DNA from: Plutella xylostella
Taxonomy: Eukaryota > Arthropoda > Insecta > Lepidoptera > Plutellidae
DNA: 64,000 bases
Direction of reading: 5' to 3'
Assembly (NCBI RefSeq): GCF_932276165.1
Contig: NC_064012.1
Coordinates: forward strand, 8,005,501 to 8,069,500
Below are positions 11,336 to 23,234 of this stretch, piece by piece. The notes beneath the pieces are model-generated. The model had not been told where the DNA came from. It saw only the letters and a list, made by a program, of their open reading frames with translations, and did not search any database. Numbering within the stretch: position 1 is the stretch's first letter; the number at the start of each line of letters is the position of its first letter. The translations under genes were made by a program, and so were the position numbers.

Positions 11336-12850
11336 AATAGTATATGAGCCAATATTCTCCGTGGTTTCCAGCTGCTCGAATCTGCTTTATGGTTCTGTTT
11401 TGGATGCTAGTTGCACGTGCTTCAACCTGGTGCATGATCTGTGGACTTCCTGGTGCACAATCTGTAGAAAAGAACTACTTACGAACATACCGAGTCGAGT
11501 ACGATGACCTATGATATTTCTATCAATGTTTAAAATTTTAGATACGTAAATACCTACAACGTCATAAATAAACAACAACGCTACGACGTTGCAACAACGT
11601 GGTAAATCACGTTACTTACCTACGTGATAACTCCATTAATTTGATACAAATAACATAAGCTGTATAAGCTACAAAGAGATTCGTGAACATGTTCATTTAT
11701 TTAATGTGTTGTCTTTTATTGTTGTGAAAGGGTCGCGCGGTCGGCTGCAGGCATTGTGGAAGTTTCAGCAGGTGCCTGAAATACAAATGAATATTTATTT
11801 GGGATTACGTTCATATTGTGGTTGATGTAATCCGACCGCAATCACAACTTTTGTTTAATCAGTGGTTAACGCACAATGTTGTGTCTAATGTGTGGACTTA
11901 GTAACAAGCTAGTGGTTGGCTCAAACTACATTGGCACAATATTATTTTAAAAAAATAAGGTTCCGAACCTGATAAAGAAAAACCGGCCAAGTGCGAGTTG
12001 GACTCGCGCGCTGAAGGTTCTGTACAAGATTACTTACAGTTCTCCCATATTAATAATGCACATGCAAATCTTCGCAAACTGTCGTATTCCCGGAAACACC
12101 CGAATCATTGAATCGTAAAAGCACATGCATTTTGATCCTTGTTCGAAAGAAATAGTAGTCAATATCATGTGACACATAATCGAAAACAATTTGGGCGGTC
12201 GGTGGCTGTCACCGATCAGTCAAGGGTCTCAAGGTCAAGATCAGCATTACTTTTGTGGAATTATAAAGAGCTGCAATTACACATCGTTCTTGTTATTTTT
12301 TTCAAATGTGAATTTAATTTCAACTTTAATTATTTTTGACGACGCCATATTATGAAGCACATTTAAGAATAAAATATACGTCACATTGATAGACTTCACT
12401 TAGCCAATAAAGCCACACCCAAAAGACCAAGTTGTAATTGTTATTGTAATTGTGAATGATCAGCGCTGTAAATACTTTTGAAATTTTTAAATACTGAGAT
12501 TTTAATGTAAACCTGTGTTTTAAATCCATATTTCTTATTCTAACATAAACCTTGTGTTATTCAAACCTTATTTCATCCATATGAACACCAGCTTGAGCAA
12601 GACATTTGAAAAGTACTGTAACATTTTCGAAGTAAATTTTAATATTATGACAATATTATGAATTATCGACTCAAATTTCGTTACTGATAAATCAATATCT
12701 CTTTTAGCACCAGACACATAAATCTAAAAAAAATGCATGAAGAAAATGCACTTAACCACTCTAAATACATATCTAAATACATGGCGTTCGGAAATACGAC
12801 CGTTGCCGAACAATGGCGAAGATTTCTATGCGCATTATCAATTTTGGGGA

Positions 12851-13909
12851 ACTGTACCCGTATCATGAAAAACCGCAGCATATTCTATTCGATAGTCTAT
12901 TCGAAAGTGCTGTCAACCTGTCAACAACAAAACCGACTTCAAAAAACCACTAAAATGTAAGAAATAATTTAAGGTTTACACAAATTCTACTCGTATGAGA
13001 CAGTACAAATATACCTAAGCAGGAACTGTTCTTTTTTGATGTTGGTGCGGTGACAAAGTAATCTGAAGAAATATGGCACCAACTTCAAAAAAGAACAGTT
13101 CCTGCTTAGGTATATTTGTACTGTCTCATACGAGTAGAATTTGTGTAAACCTTAAATTATTTCTTACATTTTAGTGGTTTTTTGAAGTCGGTTTTTTATT
13201 TTTTTTAATTATTATTTTATTTAATAGTTTTTAGTTTATTTGTAATAATTTTCAATCAAAAGTAAGGTGCAAATGATACCAAAATGTCCTACTAATCAAT
13301 ACGAATCATTCAAGCCTAAACACGAAGTAGTTGCTATATACCGTTGAGGAGTTCCCCTGACTGCCTTCCGTTTCCATCATCAGATCAGCTCAAGGTCACC
13401 ATCATATTTTTTTGTTATAAGAACTATATTTACGTTCTTAATTTCATTAGAATCGGTTAATATGTGCCCAAAATTGAAATTCATACCCTGTTTTTACCCC
13501 TTTACCCACCCTTGGGGGTGAGATAAAATTCTGAAAAAAAAATGGGACCACCTGGAAGCTCAACCCAATACAACAAAAAAAGAATTTTCAAAATCGGTTC
13601 ATGAACGGCGGAGTAATCGGTGAACATACATAAAAAAAAATATAAAAAAAAAAAAAAAAAGATCCCGACGAATTGAGAACCTCCTCCTTTTTTTGAAGTC
13701 GGTTAAAAATGGCGGTGTATAGATTTGCGAAAGTTTGACAGCTATCATTCCATAGGTCATTGTCAGAATAATATCATGTACTCTGTGGTCATTCTTTTCG
13801 AAACTCATTCGAAAGGTAAAAAGTGTTCGAAAGTGCTGTCAAGTTGACAATAGTCGCACTCGCATTCGATTCTATTCGTTAGTTCGAATTTTCATGATAC
13901 GGGTACAGT
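12851..13909. mobile_element. Outer fold-back element with 21-bp terminal inverted repeats
   Basis: ACTGTACCCGTATCATGAAA at 12851 is matched by its exact complement ending at 13909 (21 of 21 bp). Sub-terminal CGAAAGTGCTGTCAA motifs also occur near both ends. It contains a second element bounded by AACCGACTTCAAAAAA (12931) and its complement (ending 13706). It is non-coding. Confidence 0.7.
12929..13195. repeat. Near-perfect 267-bp palindrome with 120-bp arms
   Basis: Arms 12929-13048 and 13076-13195 are complementary over 120 positions with one mismatch (13040/13084); the loop is 27 nt. The arm begins AAAACCGACTTCAAAAAA, an end sequence that recurs in inverse form at 13690-13706. This is a recent duplication or fold-back end, since the arms have hardly diverged. 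Confidence 0.95.
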
Positions 13910-14394
13910 ACCTGAGATAGTTTCCTTTTAACTTCGTCGTACATCCGTGATTTTTTTCATATTTTCTGTACCCACCATTTAGCCAGCAGAGGGGAGGACA
14001 CAAGAGTCTAACAAAAAATTGCACTTTGAAGTTTAATATTACGTAAGTAAACCAGTCACTGAATAAAAAAATTGTTTGAGCATACCTATAATATTTTTGA
14101 AAGACCTATTCAACGATACCCCACACCATCGAAACAATGGGAAAAAATAATTCATCCTCACTTTGCGTGTATGGAAGGTAAGTACCTACCCCAAAAAAAT
14201 ATTTTTAAATTTTTTTAATTTACTACTTTGTCAGGGCCGTAAATTTGTATATCTATGAGAAATAACAGCTTCATATCTTTACCCCTTTCTGAGAAAAAGG
14301 GTGGTGACAGACAGACAAACAGACGGACAACAAAGTGATCCTATAAGGGTTCCTTTTTTCCTTTTTAGGTACGGAACAACGGAACCCTAAAAAC

Positions 14395-15873
14395 TGATTC
14401 ACTTCAAAACTACAAACCAAAAGGAGCACTTTTCTTGAAGAGGAGGGTCTGAGGACCAGACACTGACCGCACATAGGCTACACATAGACCGTGTGGTCTC
14501 GGCCACATGTGATAAATCTCGCCACCACTCCGCCCGCCCGCCCTCGGGCTCTATCCGCACTGGCCTCTGTGTGAAAACACCTTTAGGGCTGATCTTTACA
14601 TAGTCAGATAAAAGTTATCTGAGGAATCATTCTAATGCGGTAGCATCTGAATGTTTATATAAGACAGTGAAAGCAACAATTTTATGCCTCATAGATAATA
14701 TTTAACTGAACATGAAATGTCCCAGAGAACAAAAACTATGAACACTCAAACTAGAACGCTCAAAGAGTACAATAAAAATTCTCAGTTCGTAATTAAGTTG
14801 CCACTGCTGGCAGGTCTGTTGTATTCCGTTTCATATTTATGTTGTTTCTAACTTTCCTTCTACCTACATCAAACGAAAACCTTATTCGCAACGTCAAAGG
14901 TATGCCAGTAATTACACCATCTGTTTAGTTACAGTAACTCCGTTTTAAAACCAGAAATATACTAGCTGAAAACCGCAAGAAATATACTAAGTATAGTACA
15001 GTCACTAAAGTTGTAATTATTAAATTCTTTTTGACCGCCGCTTACCAAAAAGCTCTGTAAAAATTATTATCTCTGGATACTTACCGTGTGGTTGTAAAAT
15101 ATGAGTAAGTAATATGTATGTACCTACTTACCTAATCTCAGATATTTTTTTTACAATAACAATCAAAACATGATATTATCTATAATAAAATATTAAATAA
15201 ATTAAAGTAGTAAAAGCGCTCTATGTAATCATGTTTTTTGTGCCATACATAACTATAACACACACTCGCGAGCAACGAAAAAGTTCCATAGAACAAAATT
15301 ACTCCTAAACGGGAAAAACTACGACGTCGCGTCTTCAATATTGAATTAAGTATACTTAAAAGAGGAGAGTATAGCACTTGCTCGTCCATACAAAAAGAGA
15401 AAACGTTTTACTACCTCTAAATATTATCCAATCTCCATGATTTTTCAGTATTTTATTCACACAAGGTATAACTAGGTTTATAGCTTTTTCTTTTTTCAAA
15501 ATTTTCTATAGATTCAAACTTATAGGCACCTCAAATAACTTAATTTTCGTGTGTTAAATCAAGCCGCTTGTTGAACAATAACAATGCATTTTTAAAAAAA
15601 AAGCGAAAGCTGTAAACCTCCAATATATTATGCTGAAGCGATTGACATCAAAATCAAAGAGATTGGTTGATATTTGGTTAGTGTAAAACGTTTTCTCCCG
15701 AAACCAGAATTTCATCAAGAAAAGTACCAATTGTCAGTCGCGTGGTGCAGTGCATCTCTATCGCACCCGTGCCCGGGGCATTAGAGCACAAGCGATAGCA
15801 AATGTTTTCCTAAATACCTATTTCGCTAGAATCGCCAAGGTATACTCTCCTCTTAAGGGCCCGTACAGGGTGA
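14395..15873. other. Gene-free, repeat-scarred stretch
   Basis: No gene is seen. Near 14595-14635 is a motif (GGCTGATCTTTACA...CAGATAAAAGTTATCTGA) related to the end of the element at 35082. Near 15249-15310 lies a copy of a dispersed motif also at 25160 and, inverted, at 58768. Short inverted pairs (15357/15855 and 15397/15697 regions) suggest a decayed fold-back element. Confidence 0.4.
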
Positions 15874-16575
15874 CGTCCGCGCCAATTTTGGGTTTTCAAT
15901 GCTCTTCACACAAATCACACAGCACACGCAGTGACACGCACACATGTAAGTTTGCACAGTGGGTCGATAAACTTTTACTCGCCAACTTTATTGACAATTA
16001 TGTTCAAGTACATTTTGGGTGATTTTAGGGTAAGTAAGTATAATTCTTACTTACACTGGTAGGCACCAGGAAAGAGTAGAAATTAATAGGGGTGCCACTT
16101 TACTCTATACTCGGAACCCGATTAGCTTTCTCAAACAAATGTGGTATTTACTTGTAGAAAGGTAACTACAAGTATTAAAGTGTAGATAATTTTCGGGCAT
16201 CCTCCAGCCAACTGAACCCGGACGTCACCGTCCGCGCCAATTTTGGGTTTTCAATGCTCTTCACACAAATCACACAGCACACGCAGTGACACGCACACAT
16301 GTAAGTTTGCACAGTGGGTCGATAAACTTTTACTCGCCAACTTTATTGACAATTATGTTCAAGTACATTTTGGGTGATTTTAGGGTAAGTAAGTATAATT
16401 CTTACTTACACTGGTAGGCACCAGGAAAGAGTAGAAATTAATAGGGGTGCCACTTTACTCTATACTCGGAACCCGATTAGCTTTCTCAAACAAATGTGGT
16501 ATTTACTTGTAGAAAGGTAACTACAAGTATTAAAGTGTAGATAATTTTCGGGCATCCTCCAGCCAACTGAACCCC
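15874..16575 (+). repeat. Perfect 355-bp tandem duplication (two copies)
   Basis: Copy 1 starts CGTCCGCGCCAATTTTGGG at 15874 and copy 2 starts with the same string at 16229. I compared them block by block and saw no difference until the AACCC at the 3' end near 16573. The unit has no open frame of note, and its origin is unclear. The identity implies very recent duplication or an assembly artefact. Confidence 0.92.
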
Positions 16576-16605
16576 GACGACAAAGCAAAGTAAATACATA
16601 GTGTC

Positions 16606-16815
16606 GCAAAAGGGCTATACTAAGCCAAAAGGGGATGACTCAAGGGGTCATTCTGAACAACTTTTGTTCTACGAGATTTGCAAATTCGCGAAAAAACATA
16701 TTCGTTTTCCATGGTAAAAAGTCACATGTCCAACAAAGTTTCTATGAAAAAGGTTTTTTTTTGTTAATTTCCAAAACTCGTAGAGCAAAAGTTCAGAATG
16801 ACCCCCTGTCTTACT
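16606..16815. repeat. Inverted-repeat element of the AAGCCAAAAGGGGATGACTCA family
   Basis: GGGGTCATTCTGAACAACTT at 16646 is mirrored by AAAAGTTCAGAATGACCCCC near 16786, giving an inverted-repeat unit of about 160 bp. A fragment of the same family is at 5758. Confidence 0.6.
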
Positions 16816-16827
16816 TCTTTTTACCCG

Positions 16828-17322
16828 ACTGCCGAAGGAAGAGGGTAATGTTTTTTGATTGTATGTATGTATCTTTGTCTGTTTCTTTGTTCCCTCCTAT
16901 AGCCTAAACGGCTTGATAGATTTTGATGTATGAGGTATTGTTAGAAGCGTATTGATGGCGCGATGGTTATAGGTTATATGACGTTCCATTAAAATGTACA
17001 TAGCACCCTCTAGAGGACATAACGTGATGATCGAAAAAATAATAATTCAACTTTGCCGTGTAAGGTATCAAATGAAAAGGCTTGATTTTCACATTACAAA
17101 AATATGCATAACAAAAAACCCGACTGCACGCTAAAAAGATGAAAACAAGTCCCAATGTTAATGGAAAGTATCGCAGGCGGGGACCAACTTGACCGCCACT
17201 CAAGGCCGTTTTCTAAGTAACATTCAGCTAAATGGTGAACCCTCTGCTGATCCCCGCCTACGATACTTTCCATTAACATTGGGACTTGTTTTCATCTTTT
17301 TAGCGTGCAGTCGGGTTTTTTG
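16828..17322. mobile_element. Element bounded by ACCCGACTGC inverted ends
   Basis: The left end TTTTTACCCGACTGCC (16829) and right end GCAGTCGGGTTTTTTG (ending 17322) are inverted. The same ACCCGACTGC occurs again in direct orientation at 17118, where the long palindrome starts. The sequence between is of a type common in lepidopteran intergenic DNA. It is non-coding. Confidence 0.5.
17112..17322. repeat. Palindrome with ~72-bp arms
   Basis: The arm from 17112 (CAAAAAACCCGACTGCACGC) is complementary to the arm ending at 17322 over about 72 bp with one or two mismatches, around a loop of about 65 nt. It would form a strong hairpin if transcribed. Confidence 0.9.
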
Positions 17323-17411
17323 TTTGTTTATAATTTGTTTAGTACTATATACCGCTTTTTCCATACCTGTAAGTAAATTTTTTGGTAGCAGCATAATATT
17401 TTTACTTAATT

Positions 17412-17550
17412 TTAGGGTTTCGAACGTCAAAAGAAAAAAAAGCAACCGTTATAGGATCTCTTTGTTGTCCGTCTGTCTGACTGACTGTCTGTCACCGCCC
17501 TTTTTCTCAGAAACGGGTAAAGATATCAAGCTGATATTTCGCATAGATGG
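17412..17550 (-). repeat. Tail fragment of the GGAACCCTAAAAA repeat family
   Basis: The minus-strand homologue of 14255-14392 has in common the GACAGACAGTC-type run, the CTGAGAAAAAGGG block and the AGGATC...GTTT step before the end. It is truncated. Confidence 0.5.
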
Positions 17551-19602
17551 GGAGTACCCCAAAAAAAAATATTATGGTACTCCCTGTCCCAAACAAGTAA
17601 ATTGGGGCTTATATTTTTTCCAGTTATTTTGATGTGTATCCTTTTTTTTCTTTGTTGTTTTGTATAAGTATGTGTTTTTTTTTTCTTTAAATCTGTATTT
17701 TTTTTGTTGTTGCTGTCTATGTGTCGAATAAATGTGTCTTTATCTTCAAATCACGCCATCTATCGTTTGTTTTTTTTGTGGCTACTGTCTATAGAAGAAA
17801 TTCCGTCATTGACAATTTGACGCTACGAATTTATTTTTATTTATTTTATTTTTATTTTTACATTTTCGTGGAGAACCAACAGCATTTTGTTAATAAATAA
17901 TTATTACTTATGAACACATAACAACTTGATGCCATTTACAGAATGAACTTAGTAAACCCAGTAAACCTAACACATCCAGAGGAAAATAAAATCTCTTTCT
18001 CTCTCTCTGAAAAACATACTTAATAGCCCAAACTCGATGCTTTTGGCTATTAACATCTTTGAAATAAAATTGAGCCACCACCGTGTTACTGCCCTCATCA
18101 GATCCTCACGAGACCATACCTCAACCAGCACCAAGAGACTGTATTTTTGATCCCTAACTTAATGTTCGTGCGTATTGTCATCACTTAGATCCATTCGCTA
18201 TATTCCTGCTCCTCATCAGACCTTTACGAGACTGTAATGTCACGAGAATATTGCACACTATCTAATTTAATTTAATGTATTGAATATACTGGAAGAATTA
18301 TGCTTCCTCAATTTCAAATCAAATTATGTTGGTATCATAAAAGTTGAAAAAGTGCAATGACAACCAATGTGCAGTGATTTTGTATCTGTACACGATAAGA
18401 TCGCGAGCTGTCAGTGCTGCCTAAACCGACGTGACCCTTCTTTGGAGGCCAGCGGCCAACTGAGTCAAACGTCACTTGTGTTTATGATTTTATAACACAG
18501 AAAGCCGCCATAGATATTTGTATGAAGATTTGAGGGAAAAAAATTGCTCAAGTTTGGGATTAATTTACACAAAATAAGTGTGTGTTTATTAAAAAACAAG
18601 GTATTTAGCACCTAGTCCAAGCCTTTAACTTTATAATATGATAAAAATCATATGAAAATTCTTAATAATTACGACACAGTTGTTACAATACGGGAGTGGT
18701 TTTTCGTGATATTCTGAATTTTATTTACAGTTATCCATAAGCATTTACTTGAATTCGAATCATTCAGCACCTAGCTAGACTCTTCGGCTACCTGTGTGAT
18801 TTTTTTCAAGGTTGTAGAGCATCGTTTACTACATAATTCTATGACAATGCCAACCCTCGATTCCCCCTTGCTGACCCTTAAGTGGAACTATTTCATCGCA
18901 CATGAGTGTAAGTAGCTAATTACTTGTTTTTAATTTTAAAAAAAATACAAATCTCTCGAAGTTTCTGTAAAATAGGTATCACGTCTGTACCTACATACTT
19001 ACCTATGTATAGGTGGGTTAACTTACAAGAAGAAGGAGGACCTGCGGTGAACGGAACTTTGTGCATAAATTGGGAGCTGGATATGTCGAGACGTTTATAG
19101 AAAGAAAAGGAGGAACTCCCAAACAAAGGAAGTTTTGGGGGAGTGCGGTCGTCGATTTAATTTTTACTTCAGAGTTTTCTTGCGAACTTGTGAAGATCGT
19201 TTCTTTTCGGATTTACCAAAAGGTAAATAGTTAAAGTTAGGTTTACAGAAGTTATTTTATTATTTTATCTGGTTTTGGTTTTCGCAGACTCAGCTAGATC
19301 GTAAAAATAACTACTTAACTATATAAATGCAACTAAACATTTCAGGTTAGGATTTGGGTAATAAAATATTTCATAGAATTACATAGAAGCGGACACTGTC
19401 TTGTGTACCACCACCGACCGGTTCCCAATAAATGATAAAATTGATAAGGATAAGAGTAAAATGAAGATATGCAAAACGAGAGAAATACTGTTAATTACAT
19501 AAGGCTATGTCTAATATAGCTGCATCATGCCAAACAAATTTTCTAAAGAATGGAATAATGTTAGGGACATCATTAAGACCTACATGTACATACGGTACTC
19601 AT
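17551..19602. other. Gene-free AT-rich stretch
   Basis: No gene is seen. It contains T-rich low-complexity runs (17640-17720, 17825-17870) and a possible minus-strand fragment of the GAAAAAGTTCCA family near 18848-18905. Confidence 0.4.
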
Positions 19603-19689
19603 GTACGGTCAGGTGCAGAGAAACCTGACCCCCCTCTCATACTAACAATGCTTCTGAGGGGGGTCAGGTTTTTCTGCCCCTTACTGTAC
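19603..19689. mobile_element. Short hairpin element (34-bp arms)
   Basis: Arms 19603-19636 and 19656-19689 are complementary with few mismatches (core AACCTGACCCCCCTC facing GAGGGGGGTCAGGTT), and the loop is about 19 nt. It is probably a minimal MITE. Confidence 0.75.
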
Positions 19690-20618
19690 CTATATAGATA
19701 TAAAAATCCACCCTCTATTAGTGTAATGTCAGTGTTGTAACACATTGTAGTAATGAAATTTTGAAAACAGTAGGTAGGCAGGTGTACCGGTGTGCTATAA
19801 GTTGGTCGCACACTTTATTTTTTCTAACACTTTTATGTGAAAAGTCGCGAGGGTAAGAGCTAAATCGTGTCCTCTTCAGTCGATTTCACTTGAGACAAAA
19901 TTAAACTGCGGATCGTAAGTACTGACATTGCGGTTTCCTTTTCGAGTAGAGGAATTTAGGGGTGCTAGTGTTACACATATAGTAGATAAGCATATACCTA
20001 CTTATATCAATTAGTCTCTTCTATTTAGCCGATACAAAAACTATAAATAAAACGAACGAGAATTTTTATGAAATTGCAAAAAACTGCTTAGGTGTCTAGT
20101 AATAGCTCAACTATAATACATAATTATGTATGGAGCAGCTGATAATTTCAGAGTTGTAACTCGTAATAAAAGTTTCTCAGTATGCAGAACACGTTGACCT
20201 GACGACGAGGGCATCACTGATAATTTAAATTATTTGTCGCAAAAATTAAATAAGAACCGATCGCCTTTTCTTTACTGCTCACGGCGCAAACCCGGTAGAC
20301 TCTCCGACTTTTTCTTGTAAGTATTATCGGGGGATCGATAACTTAAATCCGCTGTTCGATGCAAAATTGTAAATCCTTCTTTAATATTCTATTTAAATAT
20401 GAAATTTCTTAATCGCTTAAAGAAACGACTAGATTAAGTACGTTTGAGAAATTTCGGGTACATGTTTGAATCAACTAAGCTGTGTGAATAATCTACAATT
20501 ACGTTCTAACTGGCAAGGGGAAAAAGACGAATTTTAGGTAACATTCAACGCTAACTGTTTGACGAATTAATTGTGACTGAAACTCTTGATCGGATTGCAA
20601 TAATTGTTTTTGATACAT

Positions 20619-20969
20619 CAATGGTTCGGATGTTCGCACGTTGACCTGTGGAACGTGTGTAAGCAGACCTCCATAGAACAAGAAATCGCATTGCGAAAAT
20701 GGAGATGGATTGGCCACACAATCAGAAAAGCAGTCGAGAGCAAAGCGAGCATTGCCTTCGAATGGAAACCGCCGGGCGGCCACCGCAGACGTGGTCGCCC
20801 CGTGCACACATGGCGGCGCACAGTGGACGGCGAGCTGCGAGCGCAAGGCCTGAGCTGGACGCAGGCCAGAGCGGTTGCTGAGGACAGAACGGCGTGCCGC
20901 ACGCTTGTGAAGGCCCTCTGTACCACTGGGGTACCATAGGACAGCAACAACAACAACAATGGTTCGGAT
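20619..20969 (+). mobile_element. 5'-truncated RTE-type LINE with 13-bp target-site duplication
   Basis: The duplication CAATGGTTCGGAT is at 20619-20631 and 20957-20969. Between them lies the last part of a reverse-transcriptase ORF, from about WNVCKQTSIEQEIALRKWRWIGH through RRRGRPVHTWRRTVDGEL to a TAG at 20937. A short (CAA)n tail follows. The Arg/Trp-rich end followed by WTQARAVAEDR is typical of RTE-clade polyproteins. The piece is about 325 bp, far short of a full 3-kb element, so it is dead on arrival. Its GC-rich codons stand out from the AT-rich surroundings. Confidence 0.85.
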
Positions 20970-20992
20970 TAGTTTTTCACCGCACCAACATA

Positions 20993-21592
20993 AAAAAAAC
21001 CGGCCAAGAGCGTGTCGGACACATGAAAGGGTTCCGTAGCCATAAGATGGACCGACCACTTGACACAAAAATATATTCCATACATTTCCATTTAGTTAGG
21101 GCAACGGCACGTCATTGTTGGTCGAGTTGTCTAAAAATTACTATGATACAGAGTGCGCTATAGTTTTCGTTGTAAGTACTTACCTTCTTGGAGGTAACAT
21201 ACAGCACACTTTTTTCAGAATTATTGTAGCAGTATTTAAAAAGTTAAAGAGGGGGGGACGCTCTAATTTTAACTTTGCATTAATATATCACGAGACTTTT
21301 TGTTGTATTTAAAGATAACTTTCTAACCATACCCCATAACCCACACAATGGGGTATGTCGTTTTTTTTTTTGTATCAACTTTTCGCTGTGTGTGGGGGGG
21401 GGGGGGGGGGGTTGGGTGTAAAAATAATAATTTTTCGATAATTTTAAAAAGCAATTTTCGGATTATCAGTACATTTCTAGACCAATTTTCGGCAATCGGT
21501 GCAGAAACTTCGGAGAATGAGCCAGGACAGACAGACGGACAGCCATGACGAAGCTATACGGTTTCCTAGTAGACTTACGGATTCCTAAAAAT
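20993..21592 (+). repeat. Second copy of the AACCGGCCAAG ... ATTCCTAAAAA repeat
   Basis: It starts AAAACCGGCCAAGAGCGTGT, has GGGTTCCGTAGCC soon after and GACAGACAGACGGACAG near the end, and finishes with CCTAAAAA. It is homologous in layout to 11977-14394 without the nested insertions. Confidence 0.6.
21361..21411. repeat. Homopolymer tracts T11 and G18
   Basis: A run of 11 T at 21361 and a run of 18 G at 21394-21411 lie within the repeat copy. The length of the G run is prone to sequencing error. Confidence 0.9.
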
Positions 21593-22812
21593 GAATAGTA
21601 CCAGGTATTTTGTACATCAATTATTTCTTACTTTTTATAGATTTTTGAAATCATTTTTTTTACGACACTTCGTCTGAGAAAAGAATGTCATATGTATAAG
21701 TAGTTTAAACAATGTTATCACAAAGGAAACACATCTATTGTAGGTAGATAGTGACAGTGCACGTTTAACGACGTATCTCATTATTACATTACGTACTGCA
21801 CATAAAAATTTAAACGTATATAGATATACTACTACTAGAATATAGATAGTAGGACTTTCAGAGCCAAGCGGATCCAGCTAATATTTGAAATGAACCTACA
21901 TGCTATGAAATAATATCTCATCACATTAAGTTTCTTGCTGATGAACAAGTATTTTATTAAATTGTCTGCGGTCGGCTATTTTCAATCATTAATAAAAACA
22001 AATATTGATATAATAGTAACATATATATAAATACTACATAATTATATTATATACTTACCTACCAATTATACCAACCTTCCTATTTTCGTCGGGGTTATAA
22101 AAGTACAAGGTAGGCCATGGGATAGGATCAAGTTGTTTCTGGCCGCACCGTGGTTCGACATCTCACAATATGTGGACATCTGCACCGAAAAAGGGTCCAC
22201 TGTCGATGATGATTTTGATGATAGGTACTCTTGTATGTTTGAGTTATTTACGTAATGAGCCCTTTCCGGTTACAGATTGGGACTTAAAATAAAATATGAC
22301 TTACTCAATCAAATGATGTAAGTAAGTACCTAATTTACCTATGATTATATGTATAGCGTAGTAGCATAGGGTTATTTAATATGATGTTAAGTACAATTTT
22401 TAAGTAATAAGTATTTAATACATAATTAAGTATATTGAATTATTAAAACTGAATTTATCTATATTTTTTAAATAAAATAATTTGTAAGGAAGGTAAATTT
22501 TCCATTATTATAGTTCACATTTTATGTTTACAAAGTTTAGTTAGTTGTTAAATATGTACTTAATCTATCTATACATTTTTCATATTGTTTACTGAGTTAT
22601 GTGTATAAGTATTATAAGTAAGTAAGTAATTAATTATTCTGATTCGAATTAATATATTGTTTGGATAGGTACTTACTACTTATTAAGTACACTTTATTCA
22701 GACTTTTAACTTATAAGTCGGTAAGTATTCAATAAAATACAAGGTACAAGTTCAAATACTTAATTTCACAATATACCTATAATGTAAGTTATTATTTTTA
22801 TTTTATGGAAAC
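21593..22812. other. Gene-free, very AT-rich stretch
   Basis: I see no coding signal here. Many short TAAGTA/TACTTA motifs occur, but no repeat I can delimit. Confidence 0.4.
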
Positions 22813-23040
22813 TTGAAGTTGAGCTTTTGCGGTGCGGAAGTGACGATGGCGGGTGGAGGCGGCGGCGGCATGGGGCTCGGGCTCACTGTGCGGGCGACGT
22901 TGCCGCTCCTCGCCCGCGCTCGGCGCTCGGTCTCCTCTCGTCATTGCGTGCCACCGGTCCCAGCGAGCGCCCCGTGCGAGCGCCGCCGCCTCGCGCTCCG
23001 ACACAAACTTACTAACTCACTTCTCAACACCCGAAACAGA
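22813..23040. promoter_or_regulatory. CpG-rich block, possible promoter
   Basis: An abrupt GC- and CpG-rich stretch (GGCGGCGGCG, CGCTCGGCGCTCGG, GCGCCGCCGCC) lies between AT-rich flanks. Open frames cross it on both strands, but none resembles a known protein and they are explained by the low stop-codon density of GC-rich DNA. It may be a promoter/5' exon of the NOS1AP gene 21 kb downstream, or of an unseen minus-strand gene. The link is inference. Confidence 0.4.
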
Positions 23041-23234
23041 CCTCCGAAAAAAAAACAACCAGCTCAAACTAGTATTACAACTTTAAAAAAACATTCCCCA
23101 AACTTTATTTACAAAACTACAGATGCGATTAGAACTTTTACGTTAGTTTACGTTACTTAAAAACTTCCCAGTGTTTAAGTTGTGCTTTTATGTATGAAGC
23201 TCCCAAGTTAAAGGCCGAAGTTCGAGATAAACCG
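23010..23234 (+). other. Candidate non-coding first exon with splice donor
   Basis: The CpG block runs into a C/A-rich stretch without a long frame, and ACCG|GTAAGT at 23231-23240 is a strong donor. If real, this would be a 5' untranslated exon joined to the acceptor at 43965. Neither the start nor the link can be proven from sequence. Confidence 0.25.

Larger units (their letters stand above)
11977..14394 (+). mobile_element. Abundant-type repeat (AACCGGCCAAGTGCGAG ... GGAACCCTAAAAA) split by nested insertions
   Basis: The left end AACCGGCCAAGTGCGAGT, the inner stretch rich in GACAGACAGAC and the right end GGAACCCTAAAAA are the borders of a repeat very common in Lepidoptera. A shorter copy is at 20993-21592, and a tail fragment on the other strand is at 17412-17550. 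Much of its length here is due to the inverted-repeat element at 12851-13909. No coding frame survives. Confidence 0.55.

Noticed and set aside
12929..13195. Long hairpin as a microRNA gene
   Set aside because: Arms of 120 bp with almost perfect pairing and transposon-type ends fit a fold-back element, not a pre-miRNA.
15874..16575. Tandem copies as a pair of LTRs
   Set aside because: The copies are directly adjacent with no internal region, primer site or TG..CA ends.
20499..21068. 189-codon minus-strand frame
   Set aside because: It is the antisense shadow of the RTE 3' end and its flanks, and crosses the target-site duplications.
22813..23160. 115-codon frame across the CpG block
   Set aside because: It starts at TTG, has low-complexity Gly/Arg content, overlaps frames on both strands and resembles no family; best explained by GC-rich DNA lacking stops.
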